A stretch of DNA of 64,000 nt from Aquitalea denitrificans (GTDB lineage: Bacteria > Pseudomonadota > Gammaproteobacteria > Burkholderiales > Chromobacteriaceae): NCBI RefSeq assembly GCF_009856625.1, contig NZ_CP047241.1, forward strand, positions 124,001-188,000, read 5' to 3'. Below are positions 1-8,499 of this stretch, piece by piece (within the stretch, counting starts at the first letter, position 1; every line of letters starts with the position of its first letter). The notes below the pieces were generated by a model. The model saw nothing but the letters and a program-made list of their open reading frames with translations, made no database searches and was not told the DNA's origin. A program made the translations under genes and the position numbers.

Positions 1-668
1 GTAAAACCTTCCGTTTTCAGTTTGTCCAGCAGCTGTTTCCAGCGGGTCAGCCGGTTGACATTGTTGTTCTGTGTTCCACCCACCCAGATGCTTTCCATAT
101 TGAAGCTGAACACTGGGATCAGGTCTGGGCGCTGCGAGGCTGGCTGGATGCTGGTGATCAGGTTATCCAGAATCAGCGGCTCCACCATCGGACTAGGATA
201 GTATGCCAGCACCATATGCGCCTGGGTGACATTGCTGGAAGGGCCGCCAATGCGGGCCTTCACATAAGTCAGCCGGATCTTGTCCGGGGCCACGCCCAGC
301 ATGCGCAGGGACACGTATTTGCCTATCACGAAGCCCTTGCAGTCCGCCATGCCCTTGCCAAAGGTTTCCAGCGGTGTCGCCCAGTAATCTTCCTGCCGCC
401 ACACCTGGCTGTTTTCGGCATAGGTGATGCGACGGTTGAAAAATTCATTCACTTCTTTCAGGCGCTGATTATCGCTGCTGCCGGCATTGTTCAGCATGGT
501 TTGCCAGTCGCGGTACAGCCGCTGTGCCTGCGGGCCATAGCGTGACACTGTCTGCTCGCTGGGCAGGCTGCTGCCGGTTACTCCCAGGCACAGCAAGCAG
601 CTGAACAGCACAGGCAGCAGCAGGCGCAGCCAGCCCCACGCCGTGCAAGGCATGTTGTGCACGGGCAT
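1..668 (-). CDS. lapG: LapG-type periplasmic cysteine protease (3' end cut by window)
   Basis: Reading the minus strand from the ATG at 668 gives 222 codons that stay open to the window edge, so the C-terminus is missing. A signal peptide or anchor (about residues 10-32) precedes a bacterial transglutaminase-like cysteine protease domain. The expected catalytic triad is visible: Cys110 in GMADC, His151 in QAHMVL and Asp168 in LILDNL. In Pseudomonas, LapG cuts the N-terminus of a giant surface adhesin when c-di-GMP is low and is held inactive by LapD. The next gene to the left, outside the window, may therefore be LapD-like (inference). It diverges from a TolC/LapE-type channel at 826. A second in-frame ATG at 653 is possible and neither start has a clear ribosome-binding site. 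Confidence 0.85.
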   Translation of the reverse strand, partial: MPVHNMPCTAWGWLRLLLPVLFSCLLCLGVTGSSLPSEQTVSRYGPQAQRLYRDWQTMLNNAGSSDNQRLKEVNEFFNRRITYAENSQVWRQEDYWATPLETFGKGMADCKGFVIGKYVSLRMLGVAPDKIRLTYVKARIGGPSSNVTQAHMVLAYYPSPMVEPLILDNLITSIQPASQRPDLIPVFSFNMESIWVGGTQNNNVNRLTRWKQLLDKLKTEGF

Positions 669-825
669 TTTGCGGAGTGTGGCAGGCCGGGAACAGATCA
701 ATCGCATGGCATTATTTATGTAAAAAACTGGCAGCGTCAGTAAAAATCCGTGTGTATAATTTGATTGTATTGTGTTTTAACTTTTTGTTTAAAAAAAATC
801 ATATATTTCATATGGGATAGTATCG

Positions 826-2358
826 ATGAGAAATTTGCGCAAATCCATCAGTTTGTCGGTAGCCATCGGCCTGGCCGGTGTTGCTGCATTGCTGCCACAG
901 CAGGCCAGTGCCATTGAAGTCACAGCTGCTGTGCAGCAGGCTATTCTGAACAACCCGGAAGTGCTGGCCAAACTGCACCAGTTTCGCGGAGCCGGCCAGG
1001 ATGTAAACGTAGGCCGGGCGGGTTACATGCCAACAGTTGATCTGAGTTACGAATCCAATCGTCAGCGTTACGACTACCCCAGCACCGTGGCCGTAGCCGA
1101 CCAGAACTACACCACCCGTGGCTGGAAGCTGAGCTTGAGCCAGAACCTGTTCCAGGGCCTGCAGACCTATAACACGGTCAAGCAACTGGGTTATGACGAA
1201 CAGGCGAAATATTTCGATTTCCTCGATTCCACAGAAAGTATGGCCTTGCAGACCGTTCAGGCCTATCAGGACGTGCTGCGCTACCGTCAGCTGCTGGATA
1301 GTGCCCAGGAAAACTACGCCATCCACAAGGGAATCTTCGAGCAGATTTCCCAGAAGGTCCAGGCAGGGGTTGGCCGTCGCGTGGATCTGGAACAGGCTGC
1401 CGGCCGTCTGGCACTGGCGGAAAGCAATCTGATTACCGACACCTCCAACCTGCATGATGTCTCGGTGCGCTATGCCCGTCTGACCGGCAGCGATGCGCCG
1501 GCCCAACTGAGCGAGATTCCGTCGATGAAGGCTGCGCTGCCGGCCAGTCCGGACCTGATCAAGAATGCCGTTGTGCGCAATCCGGCTTACCTGAGTGCGC
1601 TGTCCAGCGTACGTTCGGCTCAGGCCGAGGTGAATGTGCGCCGCGGTGCCTTCTCGCCCACGCTGGACTTGCAGGCCAGCAAGGCGCCTACCGATAACTA
1701 CGATGGTTACAATGGCCGTACCAAGATCAGCTCGGTGGCCGTTATCTTCAACATGAATTTGTTCCGTGGTGGTGCCGACCGTGCCCGCCTGGGCTCGGCT
1801 GCCGAAAAGCTGAACACCACCAAGGACCTGCGCGACAAGGTATGCCGCGACATGCGCCAGACCCTGAGCATTGCCAACAACAATATCGTCAAGCTCAAGG
1901 ATCAGATGGAGTCGCTGCGTCAGCATCAGTTGTCCACGGAAAAGGCGCGCGATGCCTATCGCAAGCAGTTTGATATCGGCCAGCGTACCCTGCTGGATGT
2001 GCTGGACAGCGAAAACGAGCTGTTTGATGCGCAACGTGCCTATATCAACGCCCAGTCCGATTACAAGCTTGCCGAAGCAACCGTGCTGGCCAATTCGGGC
2101 AGCTTGCTGCAAACCCTGAAGCTCAAGCCGGTGGAAGACTTCAAGACCGATAGCAGCCTGAACGAAGAAGAGCAGAATGCCTGCAACACCGCTTACACCC
2201 CGCCGGCAGTGGTGGATGTGAAGTCGATTGCGGCACGTCAGTACACGGCAGCCGCTGCCGAACCGCTGGCGGCTGCAGTACCGGCAGCCCCGCTGACCGC
2301 CAAGCCGCTGAAGGCCAAGGCCAAGGCGAAAAAACCGCTGGCCTCTGCCGCCAACTGA
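826..2358 (+). CDS. lapE: TolC-family outer membrane channel, LapE-like
   Basis: A 510-residue protein with an N-terminal signal peptide (cleavage near residue 29, after ASA) followed by two outer-membrane-efflux repeats rich in heptad-like helices, as in TolC. These trimers form the outer-membrane exit of type I secretion systems. Position opposite lapG suggests the LapE role of exporting a large adhesin, but no ABC transporter or membrane-fusion gene is in the window, so an efflux role cannot be excluded. The C-terminal ~50 residues are Ala/Pro/Lys-rich low-complexity sequence with repeated KAK, beyond the channel domain. A TATAAT hexamer at 755-760 is a candidate -10 box without a convincing -35. 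A bidirectional terminator follows. Confidence 0.85.
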   Translation: MRNLRKSISLSVAIGLAGVAALLPQQASAIEVTAAVQQAILNNPEVLAKLHQFRGAGQDVNVGRAGYMPTVDLSYESNRQRYDYPSTVAVADQNYTTRGWKLSLSQNLFQGLQTYNTVKQLGYDEQAKYFDFLDSTESMALQTVQAYQDVLRYRQLLDSAQENYAIHKGIFEQISQKVQAGVGRRVDLEQAAGRLALAESNLITDTSNLHDVSVRYARLTGSDAPAQLSEIPSMKAALPASPDLIKNAVVRNPAYLSALSSVRSAQAEVNVRRGAFSPTLDLQASKAPTDNYDGYNGRTKISSVAVIFNMNLFRGGADRARLGSAAEKLNTTKDLRDKVCRDMRQTLSIANNNIVKLKDQMESLRQHQLSTEKARDAYRKQFDIGQRTLLDVLDSENELFDAQRAYINAQSDYKLAEATVLANSGSLLQTLKLKPVEDFKTDSSLNEEEQNACNTAYTPPAVVDVKSIAARQYTAAAAEPLAAAVPAAPLTAKPLKAKAKAKKPLASAAN

Positions 2359-2375
2359 GTGGCTGACCTTGCATG

Positions 2376-2405
2376 AAAAAGCCGCCTGTGAAGGCGGCTT
2401 TTTTT
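2376..2405 (+). terminator. Bidirectional Rho-independent terminator after lapE
   Basis: A 7-bp GC-rich stem (2381-2387 with 2392-2398, loop GTGA) is flanked by five A on the left and a run of T on the right. It can end lapE on the plus strand and the convergent chemoreceptor gene on the minus strand. Confidence 0.85.
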
Positions 2406-2421
2406 GTGGCGCTACGGGTGG

Positions 2422-4071
2422 TCATACCCTGAAACGGTTCAGGCTCTCGTCCAGGGCCGCGGACAGGTCCTTCAGTTGCTGTGCCAGTTGGTGGGATTCC
2501 TGCACTGAACGGTTGGTGCTGTCGTTCATCTGGGCAATCTGTTCCACATTGCGGGCTACATCCTGACTGGCCTGGCTCTGTTCCTTGATGGCGCCGGCCA
2601 CATCGCCGATCTTGTCTACCGAGCGCTGTGACAGATCCCGGATCAACTGCAGTGATTGCGCTACTTGCTGGGTGCTGCTGACGCCGGTTTCAATGCGGGC
2701 ATTGGCTTGCTGCATGCTGACAAAGGCCTGGCGGGTATCGGTCTGCACGCCGGAAATGCGTGCAGAGATTTCTGCGGTGGCCTCGCTGGTGCGCTCGGCC
2801 AGCTTGCGCACTTCGTCGGCCACCACGGCAAAGCCGCGTCCCATCTCGCCAGCGCGGGCAGCTTCGATGGCGGCATTAAGGGCCAGCAGATTGGTCTGGT
2901 CGGCAATGTCGCGGATCACTTTGACGATATCGCCGATTTCACCGGAGCGCTGGTTGAGCTGTTCGATCACCTGGGCGGTATCGGTAATGCTGCTGGCAAT
3001 GTGGCGGATTTCTTCTGCGGCCTGTGTTGCCAGCTGGCTGCTGCGGGTGGCTTCGCTGGTGGCATTGCGGGCCTGTTCTTCCACCCCCAGGGTATTGTCC
3101 GACACCATCTGGATGCTGACGGTCATCTGTTCGATGCTGGCGGCACTGGCAGAGGCTGCTTCGGACTGCCGGTGCGAGGCCTTGGCCACATAATCGCTGA
3201 CATCACCCAACTGGTCGGCTACGCCCACCAGTTGCGAGGAGTAGCCGTGTGATTCCTGGATCAGCGTCCGTACCGTACCAACCAGATCAGATACCGAGCG
3301 GCCCATGCTGCCCAGCTCGTTACGGCCCAGATCGGGCAGTTGGTGGGTCAGGTCACGGCTTTGGGCCAGATGCTGGCTGCTGTCGCGCATGCTGTTGAGC
3401 GGGTGGCGGATGGAACGGATGATCAGCCAGGACAGGGCAATGCCCAGTAGCAGGGCAATGGCCAGCAAGGCCATGACCGCATTGCGTACCGAGGACGAGG
3501 TGGCGTTGATCTGGCTGCCCAGTGCATTGACGGCGTCTACTGCCGCCGTGCTGATGGTTTGCAGCATCTCCTCCATCTGATGCACGTTTTCCTTGAACTT
3601 GCTGATGGCGGCATTACCGTCTGCCGGTGTGGTGATGGTGCCGGCTTCCACCTGGCTGCTGACGCTGTTGAAGCCGTCGGCATAGGCTTGCAGCAATTCA
3701 CCCTGCTTGCGCACCGGGCCGGACAAGCTGCTGTTCAGGCTGTTATTGCCATCGGCCAGCGACTGCGACAGCTTGCCCACCGTGTCCTGGGCCTTGGCGT
3801 AGGTTTCCTTCCACTTGGCCAGATATTCCGCCCGCTTGCCGCTGCTGGCGATATTCAGGTAGTAGTCTTTTTCAAAACGCCGCAGATTGCCCATGTGTAC
3901 GCGCAGCTGCGACACATCGCGAAAGAACACCAGTTCGTGGCTGGAGACCTCCTCGACCCGGTGGTCGATACGGCCCAGTCCTTGCAGGGTGATGCTGCCG
4001 ATAATGGCGAGCGCAAGCAGCAGCAGGCCAAAGCCCATGGTGATGCGTGCGGCGATGGATAGATTTTTCAT
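2422..4071 (-). CDS. Methyl-accepting chemotaxis protein
   Basis: A 549-residue chemoreceptor. Transmembrane helix 1 spans about residues 10-32. A periplasmic four-helix-bundle sensor of about 160 residues follows, then transmembrane helix 2 (about 198-218), a HAMP domain and a long cytoplasmic signalling domain. The hairpin tip is conserved (IADQTNLLALNAAIEAARAG), as is the following FAVVADEVRKLAERT region, which bind CheA and CheW. No C-terminal CheR-tethering pentapeptide is seen; the protein ends ESLNRFRV. The ligand cannot be predicted. It is transcribed alone and converges on lapE. The 203 bp before it (4072-4274) hold no gene I can support and presumably carry its promoter. Confidence 0.93.
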   Translation of the reverse strand: MKNLSIAARITMGFGLLLLALAIIGSITLQGLGRIDHRVEEVSSHELVFFRDVSQLRVHMGNLRRFEKDYYLNIASSGKRAEYLAKWKETYAKAQDTVGKLSQSLADGNNSLNSSLSGPVRKQGELLQAYADGFNSVSSQVEAGTITTPADGNAAISKFKENVHQMEEMLQTISTAAVDAVNALGSQINATSSSVRNAVMALLAIALLLGIALSWLIIRSIRHPLNSMRDSSQHLAQSRDLTHQLPDLGRNELGSMGRSVSDLVGTVRTLIQESHGYSSQLVGVADQLGDVSDYVAKASHRQSEAASASAASIEQMTVSIQMVSDNTLGVEEQARNATSEATRSSQLATQAAEEIRHIASSITDTAQVIEQLNQRSGEIGDIVKVIRDIADQTNLLALNAAIEAARAGEMGRGFAVVADEVRKLAERTSEATAEISARISGVQTDTRQAFVSMQQANARIETGVSSTQQVAQSLQLIRDLSQRSVDKIGDVAGAIKEQSQASQDVARNVEQIAQMNDSTNRSVQESHQLAQQLKDLSAALDESLNRFRV

Positions 4072-4274
4072 GATATTCCCCGTACCTCTTCTTCAGGCTG
4101 CAGGCAGAGGATGCTGATGCATTCTGCTTGCCTGTTACTTCATGCCGATGGCCGGAAGCTGCTGTCAGGATGGCGGGTGATTGCGGCCATCTATTCTGTC
4201 TGGTGCATCCGGTCTACACAGGGCCCGCACATTAGCATGGTATTGCTTGATAATCACCCCGCACCGCCACATTG

Positions 4275-5069
4275 TTATGTTGGCAATGGCAGGCCGATGG
4301 CCTGGTAAGTATTGCGCCACAGGGCGAGCCTTAACTCATTCAAGTCGATGTTGCGCAATTCGGCCATGACAAATGAAAATTTTTCCACATTGGCCGGAAC
4401 ATTGGGCTGCTGCTGTGCCCATTCCGGACGGATATCCGGGGCATCGGTTTCCAGCACCAGGGCGGACAGCGGGAGGGTGGTGGCCAGCTCGCGGATGCGC
4501 CGTGAACCGCTGTAGGTCATGGCACCGCCAAAGCCCAGTTTGAAACCCAGCTGAATGAAGGCGTCCGCCTGCTGCCGGCTGCCGTTGAAGGCATGGGCAA
4601 TACCGCCGGGGACGGGAGTCTGGCGCAGGTATTTGAGAATGCGGTCTTGCGCGCGCCGTACATGCAGCAGCACGGGCAGATTGTATTTGCGTGCCAGTTT
4701 CAGCTGTTCCACCAGCAGGCTTTCCTGCCTGGCGGCATCCAGCCCCGGCAGGTAGTAATCCAGCCCGATTTCACCCACCGCCAGCGGGGCATGCTGCTGC
4801 AGGTGTTCTTCCAGTATCTGCAGGTGATCGTCCAGATGACGCGACAGGTAGATGGGATGCAGGCCAAAGGCAATCCAGCAGCCATAGCGTGCGCGCATGG
4901 CCAGGCTGTCGGCGAAGCTGTCGCTGTGGATGGATGGCAACAGCAGTTGCCCGACGCCGCTGGCCTGAGCGGCAGCAACGATATCATCGCGCTGGCCATC
5001 AAATTCCGGAGCATCCAGGTGGCAGTGGGTGTCGATCAGGCAGGGGCCGGGTGCGCTGTGGAAATGCAT
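4275..5069 (-). CDS. tatD: TatD-family metal-dependent DNase
   Basis: A 264-residue TIM-barrel hydrolase. The metal-binding motifs are present in order: H15-x-H17 in THCHLD, Glu in VGEIGLDYY, His in LLHVRRAQ, His in GIAHAFNGS and Asp in LETDAPD. TatD enzymes are 3'-5' exonucleases/DNases linked to DNA repair. The longer in-frame reading up to 5231 would run into the upstream gene and has no family similarity. The ATG at 5069 is preceded by a GGAG Shine-Dalgarno and starts just before the first motif. It lies 31 bp after the stop of the GGDEF/EAL gene on the same strand, so the two may be co-transcribed without an obvious functional link. Confidence 0.9.
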   Translation of the reverse strand: MHFHSAPGPCLIDTHCHLDAPEFDGQRDDIVAAAQASGVGQLLLPSIHSDSFADSLAMRARYGCWIAFGLHPIYLSRHLDDHLQILEEHLQQHAPLAVGEIGLDYYLPGLDAARQESLLVEQLKLARKYNLPVLLHVRRAQDRILKYLRQTPVPGGIAHAFNGSRQQADAFIQLGFKLGFGGAMTYSGSRRIRELATTLPLSALVLETDAPDIRPEWAQQQPNVPANVEKFSFVMAELRNIDLNELRLALWRNTYQAIGLPLPT

Positions 5070-5100
5070 GCAAAACTCCACGGTGTTAAGGCTGGTGTAG

Positions 5101-8100
5101 CTAGCGGTCTTGCAGCAGCTGCAGGAAATCGGTAATCGGCATGGGCCGGCCAAACAGATAGCCCTGAAAAGCGTAGCAGTGCTGTTGTAACAAAAACGCG
5201 CGCTGGCTGGCGGTTTCCACGCCTTCGGCAATCACCTGCAATTGCATGCTGCTGGCCAGGGCCACAATGGTACGGATGATGGAGACATCATTCACATTGC
5301 TGTCGATGTCCCGCACGAAGGACTGGTCGATCTTGAGCTGATCCAGCGGCAAGCGCTTGATATAGGACAGCGAGGAGTAGCCGGTGCCGAAATCATCCAG
5401 CGAGAAACACACGCCATCCTGTTTCAGTGTGTTCATTTTGTGGATGGTATCGTCTACGTCCTGCAGCAGCAGGCTTTCGGTCAGCTCCAGTTTCAGGCGC
5501 TGTGCCGGCGCACCGCTCAAGCGCAGCGCATTACGTACCATGTCGACAAAACCGGCCTGATGGAACTGGCGGGCGCTGACATTGACCGCCAGTTCCAGTC
5601 TGGCTGTGGCCGGGTTTTCCGCCCATTCGGCCAACTGGTGGCAGGCGGTGTGCAATACCCATTCGCCCAGCGGCACAATCAGGCCGGATTCCTCGGCCAG
5701 CGGGATAAAGCTGACCGGCCCCACCAGTCCATGCTCTGGCCTCTGCCAGCGCAGCAGGGCTTCGGCTCCGCTGATGTGTCCGTCGGCATCCACTTGCGGC
5801 TGGTAGTAGAGCACGAATTCCTGCTGTTGCAGCCCGCGTCGCAGTGCTGCTTCCAGCTCGGCGCGGGCGGTAACGGCCTGCTGCATTTCCGGGTCGAAAA
5901 AGCGCAGGGTGTTGCGACCGGCGGCCTTGGCCTGATACATGGCCAGGTCTGCCCGCTTGAGTAGTTCCTCCACCGAACTGGCCTCACCGTCAAACAATAC
6001 CGCCCCCATGCTGCAGGTGCTGTGGTGCATGCCATCCAGCATGGGATAGGGGCGGGCCAGGGCTTCCAGAATCTGCTGGCCGATGCCGCGTGCCAGCTGG
6101 GCAGCCTGAGCCGCTTCGCTGTCCAGGCTTTCCAGCATCACCACGAATTCGTCGCCACCCAGGCGTGCCACGGTATCGCCCGGTCGCAGGCAGTCATTCA
6201 GCCGCAGTGCCACCTCTTGCAGCAGCCGGTCGCCCATATCGTGGCCCAGGGTATCGTTGAGCGTCTTGAAATTATCCAGATCAATAAACAGCAAGGCACC
6301 GGTTTGCTGGTGGTGCAGGCTGTGTTCCAGAGCCATTTGCAGCCGGTCTTGCAGCAGGCGGCGGTTGGGCAGTTGGGTGAGTGGATCGTAGAAGGCCAGC
6401 CGCTTGATCTTGTCTTCAGCTGCCTTGCGCTGGGTGATGTCGCTCATGGTGGCCACATAGTGGCTGACGCTGCCGTCGTCACCCAGTACCGCGCTGATGC
6501 TGAGCCATTCCGGATAGATTTCCCCGTTTTTACGCCGATTCCAGATTTCTCCCTGCCATGCCCCCAGTTCCTGCAGGCTTTGCCACAGGCGCTGGTAGAA
6601 GGCGCTGTCGTGACGGCCAGATTGCAGCAGGCTGATCTTGCGCCCCACCACCTCATCTGCGGTATAGCCGGTGATGCGGCTGAAGGCTCCGTTTACCCGC
6701 AGGATGACGGTGTGGCAATCGGTTACCACCATGCCTTCTTGGGCTTCGAATGCCGTGGCAGCAATACGTAGCAGCTGTTCGGCGTGCTTGCGTTCGCTGA
6801 TATCGCGGGCTGATGCATAAAGATAGGGCCGGCCGCCGATGGTGACGGTCTTGGCATTGATTTCCACGTCCAGCAAGCTGCCATCCTTGCGCCGATGGCG
6901 GCTTTCAAAGCGCTGGCCGTGGGTGCCGCTATCCCTGATCAGCTGCTGCAGTTGCTCGGGCGGGATTTCCCGGTCCCAGTCGGCCAGGACAAACTGGCGC
7001 ATTTCCTCCATGTCATAACCCAGCATGCTGGCAAAAGAAGGGCTGTATTCGGTCAAGCGGCCATGTTCATCCAGAATGTGAATGCCGTCGGATGCCGTTT
7101 GCAGCAGTGCGGCCTGGCGCATGGTTTCCGACAGCGCGGTATGTTCGGCGGCTTCCCGGTCTGAGGTTTCCTGCTCCAGTGCACGGGTGCGCAATGCCAC
7201 CAGCAAGGCCAGCTCGGCACGGCGGCGACGCAGTTCTACCATCTGCCAGGCCAGCCAGCCCAGCAGGCCGCTGATTACCAGTACCAGCAGGCTGTTGATG
7301 GCAATGCGCTGCTGGTTGTGCCAGCCATCCCTGGGCTGGACATCCAGCAGCCATGTCCCGTTAGGCATGTTGATCTGGTAATGCACCGGGTCGTTCAGGG
7401 TGGGGGGGATGTGCTCTGAGGTTGCCAATATCTGTACCTGGCGGGTGTCCGGGTGCTGTCGCCACAGGCTGTAGCGGTAGCCGCGCTGTGACAGCCAGTT
7501 CAGTCCGGCGCTGTGCAACACATCCGGAAAGCGCAGTAGTGCAATGGCAAAGCCCCAGAATACCGGCGCACTGTGCTTGTCCGGGTTCAGAAACACCGGC
7601 AGCCGTCCCACCGCGCCAATTCCGCCTTGCACCAGTGGAAAGGGGCCAGCCAGGGTCATCTGCCCGCTGTTGCGGGCGATAAAGGCTTCCTTGTTGCGTG
7701 TGGGGTCGGCCAGCAGATTATGGCCCAACGCCTTTTCATTGCCCTTGAAGGGATAGATTTGCTGCACCACCCCACCCGGGGCCAGCTGCAAGGACATCAC
7801 GCCCGGATAGTAGGTAATCAGCGGGCGGGCAAAGGTTTCGAAATCATCCAGCCGGCCACGGCCCTGGCGCACCATGGCGCTGAGCGCATAGGTAGAGGAC
7901 AGCGCCCGATCGATGGCCACCTTTACGGCATTGCCACGGTCGGTGGCATCTGCCAGCGCCTGGGAGCGGGCAAGCTCTTCATCCTGTCGTGCGGCCACGC
8001 ATACCGCCGCCATGCCAACCAGGCCGGCGAGCAGGGTAATGAAAAGGCTGATCAGCCAGGTGTGCCAGATCTTGTTCACGGTGGTCGCTACGGGGTGGTG

Positions 8101-8223
8101 GAAAGTAACAGCGCCAGGATGGTCGGGTGCAGGATATTGCCCTGTCCGCACACGAGATGGTACGGCCCAAGCCAAGTCCCCGGGCCAAGTCCTAGTGTAC
8201 TGAGCAAGTTTGTCAGATGTCAT
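5101..8223 (-). CDS. CHASE-PAS-PAS-GGDEF-EAL c-di-GMP enzyme
   Basis: An inner-membrane protein of about 1,040 residues. Order: transmembrane helix (about 55-78), periplasmic CHASE sensor, second transmembrane helix (about 300-325), coiled segment, two PAS domains, GGDEF, EAL. The cyclase site is intact (RLGGDEF) with an RPGD inhibitory site five residues before it. The phosphodiesterase site also looks intact: EALLRW, NVSARQ, ELTES, DDFGTGYSS, KIDQSF, EGVE and FQGYLFG. It could make or degrade c-di-GMP. The start is uncertain: reading is open to a GTG at 8244, with an ATG at 8223 and a GTG at 8079 just before the first membrane helix; none has a good ribosome-binding site. Confidence 0.9.
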   Translation of the reverse strand: MTSDKLAQYTRTWPGDLAWAVPSRVRTGQYPAPDHPGAVTFHHPVATTVNKIWHTWLISLFITLLAGLVGMAAVCVAARQDEELARSQALADATDRGNAVKVAIDRALSSTYALSAMVRQGRGRLDDFETFARPLITYYPGVMSLQLAPGGVVQQIYPFKGNEKALGHNLLADPTRNKEAFIARNSGQMTLAGPFPLVQGGIGAVGRLPVFLNPDKHSAPVFWGFAIALLRFPDVLHSAGLNWLSQRGYRYSLWRQHPDTRQVQILATSEHIPPTLNDPVHYQINMPNGTWLLDVQPRDGWHNQQRIAINSLLVLVISGLLGWLAWQMVELRRRRAELALLVALRTRALEQETSDREAAEHTALSETMRQAALLQTASDGIHILDEHGRLTEYSPSFASMLGYDMEEMRQFVLADWDREIPPEQLQQLIRDSGTHGQRFESRHRRKDGSLLDVEINAKTVTIGGRPYLYASARDISERKHAEQLLRIAATAFEAQEGMVVTDCHTVILRVNGAFSRITGYTADEVVGRKISLLQSGRHDSAFYQRLWQSLQELGAWQGEIWNRRKNGEIYPEWLSISAVLGDDGSVSHYVATMSDITQRKAAEDKIKRLAFYDPLTQLPNRRLLQDRLQMALEHSLHHQQTGALLFIDLDNFKTLNDTLGHDMGDRLLQEVALRLNDCLRPGDTVARLGGDEFVVMLESLDSEAAQAAQLARGIGQQILEALARPYPMLDGMHHSTCSMGAVLFDGEASSVEELLKRADLAMYQAKAAGRNTLRFFDPEMQQAVTARAELEAALRRGLQQQEFVLYYQPQVDADGHISGAEALLRWQRPEHGLVGPVSFIPLAEESGLIVPLGEWVLHTACHQLAEWAENPATARLELAVNVSARQFHQAGFVDMVRNALRLSGAPAQRLKLELTESLLLQDVDDTIHKMNTLKQDGVCFSLDDFGTGYSSLSYIKRLPLDQLKIDQSFVRDIDSNVNDVSIIRTIVALASSMQLQVIAEGVETASQRAFLLQQHCYAFQGYLFGRPMPITDFLQLLQDR

Positions 8224-8499
8224 GCTAAACGCAAAGAAACTCACTTGCGCGTTTCAGACTACATGACGTGGCATCTCCAGGCCATGGGCAAGGCCGCCTG
8301 CTGCGGCAATTGGTCACATCCCAGCTCCGCGTCAACTTGCTACGCTCGCCCTGGCAAATGTCAAACAGCTGTTTGGTCATTGCAAGCAAGCCTGAGTGCT
8401 GGATGAACAGCCAGCCCAGGTTGGCTGATAACACGGCCAGACAAGACCCGGCTCTTGATCCGGCATGCCTTCCTTTCCGTCGCTCACTTGGGAATAACC

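Noticed and set aside
808..2112. 434-codon open frame antisense to the TolC-family gene
   Set aside because: It lies wholly inside lapE on the other strand, has no family resemblance and reflects high-GC codon bias.
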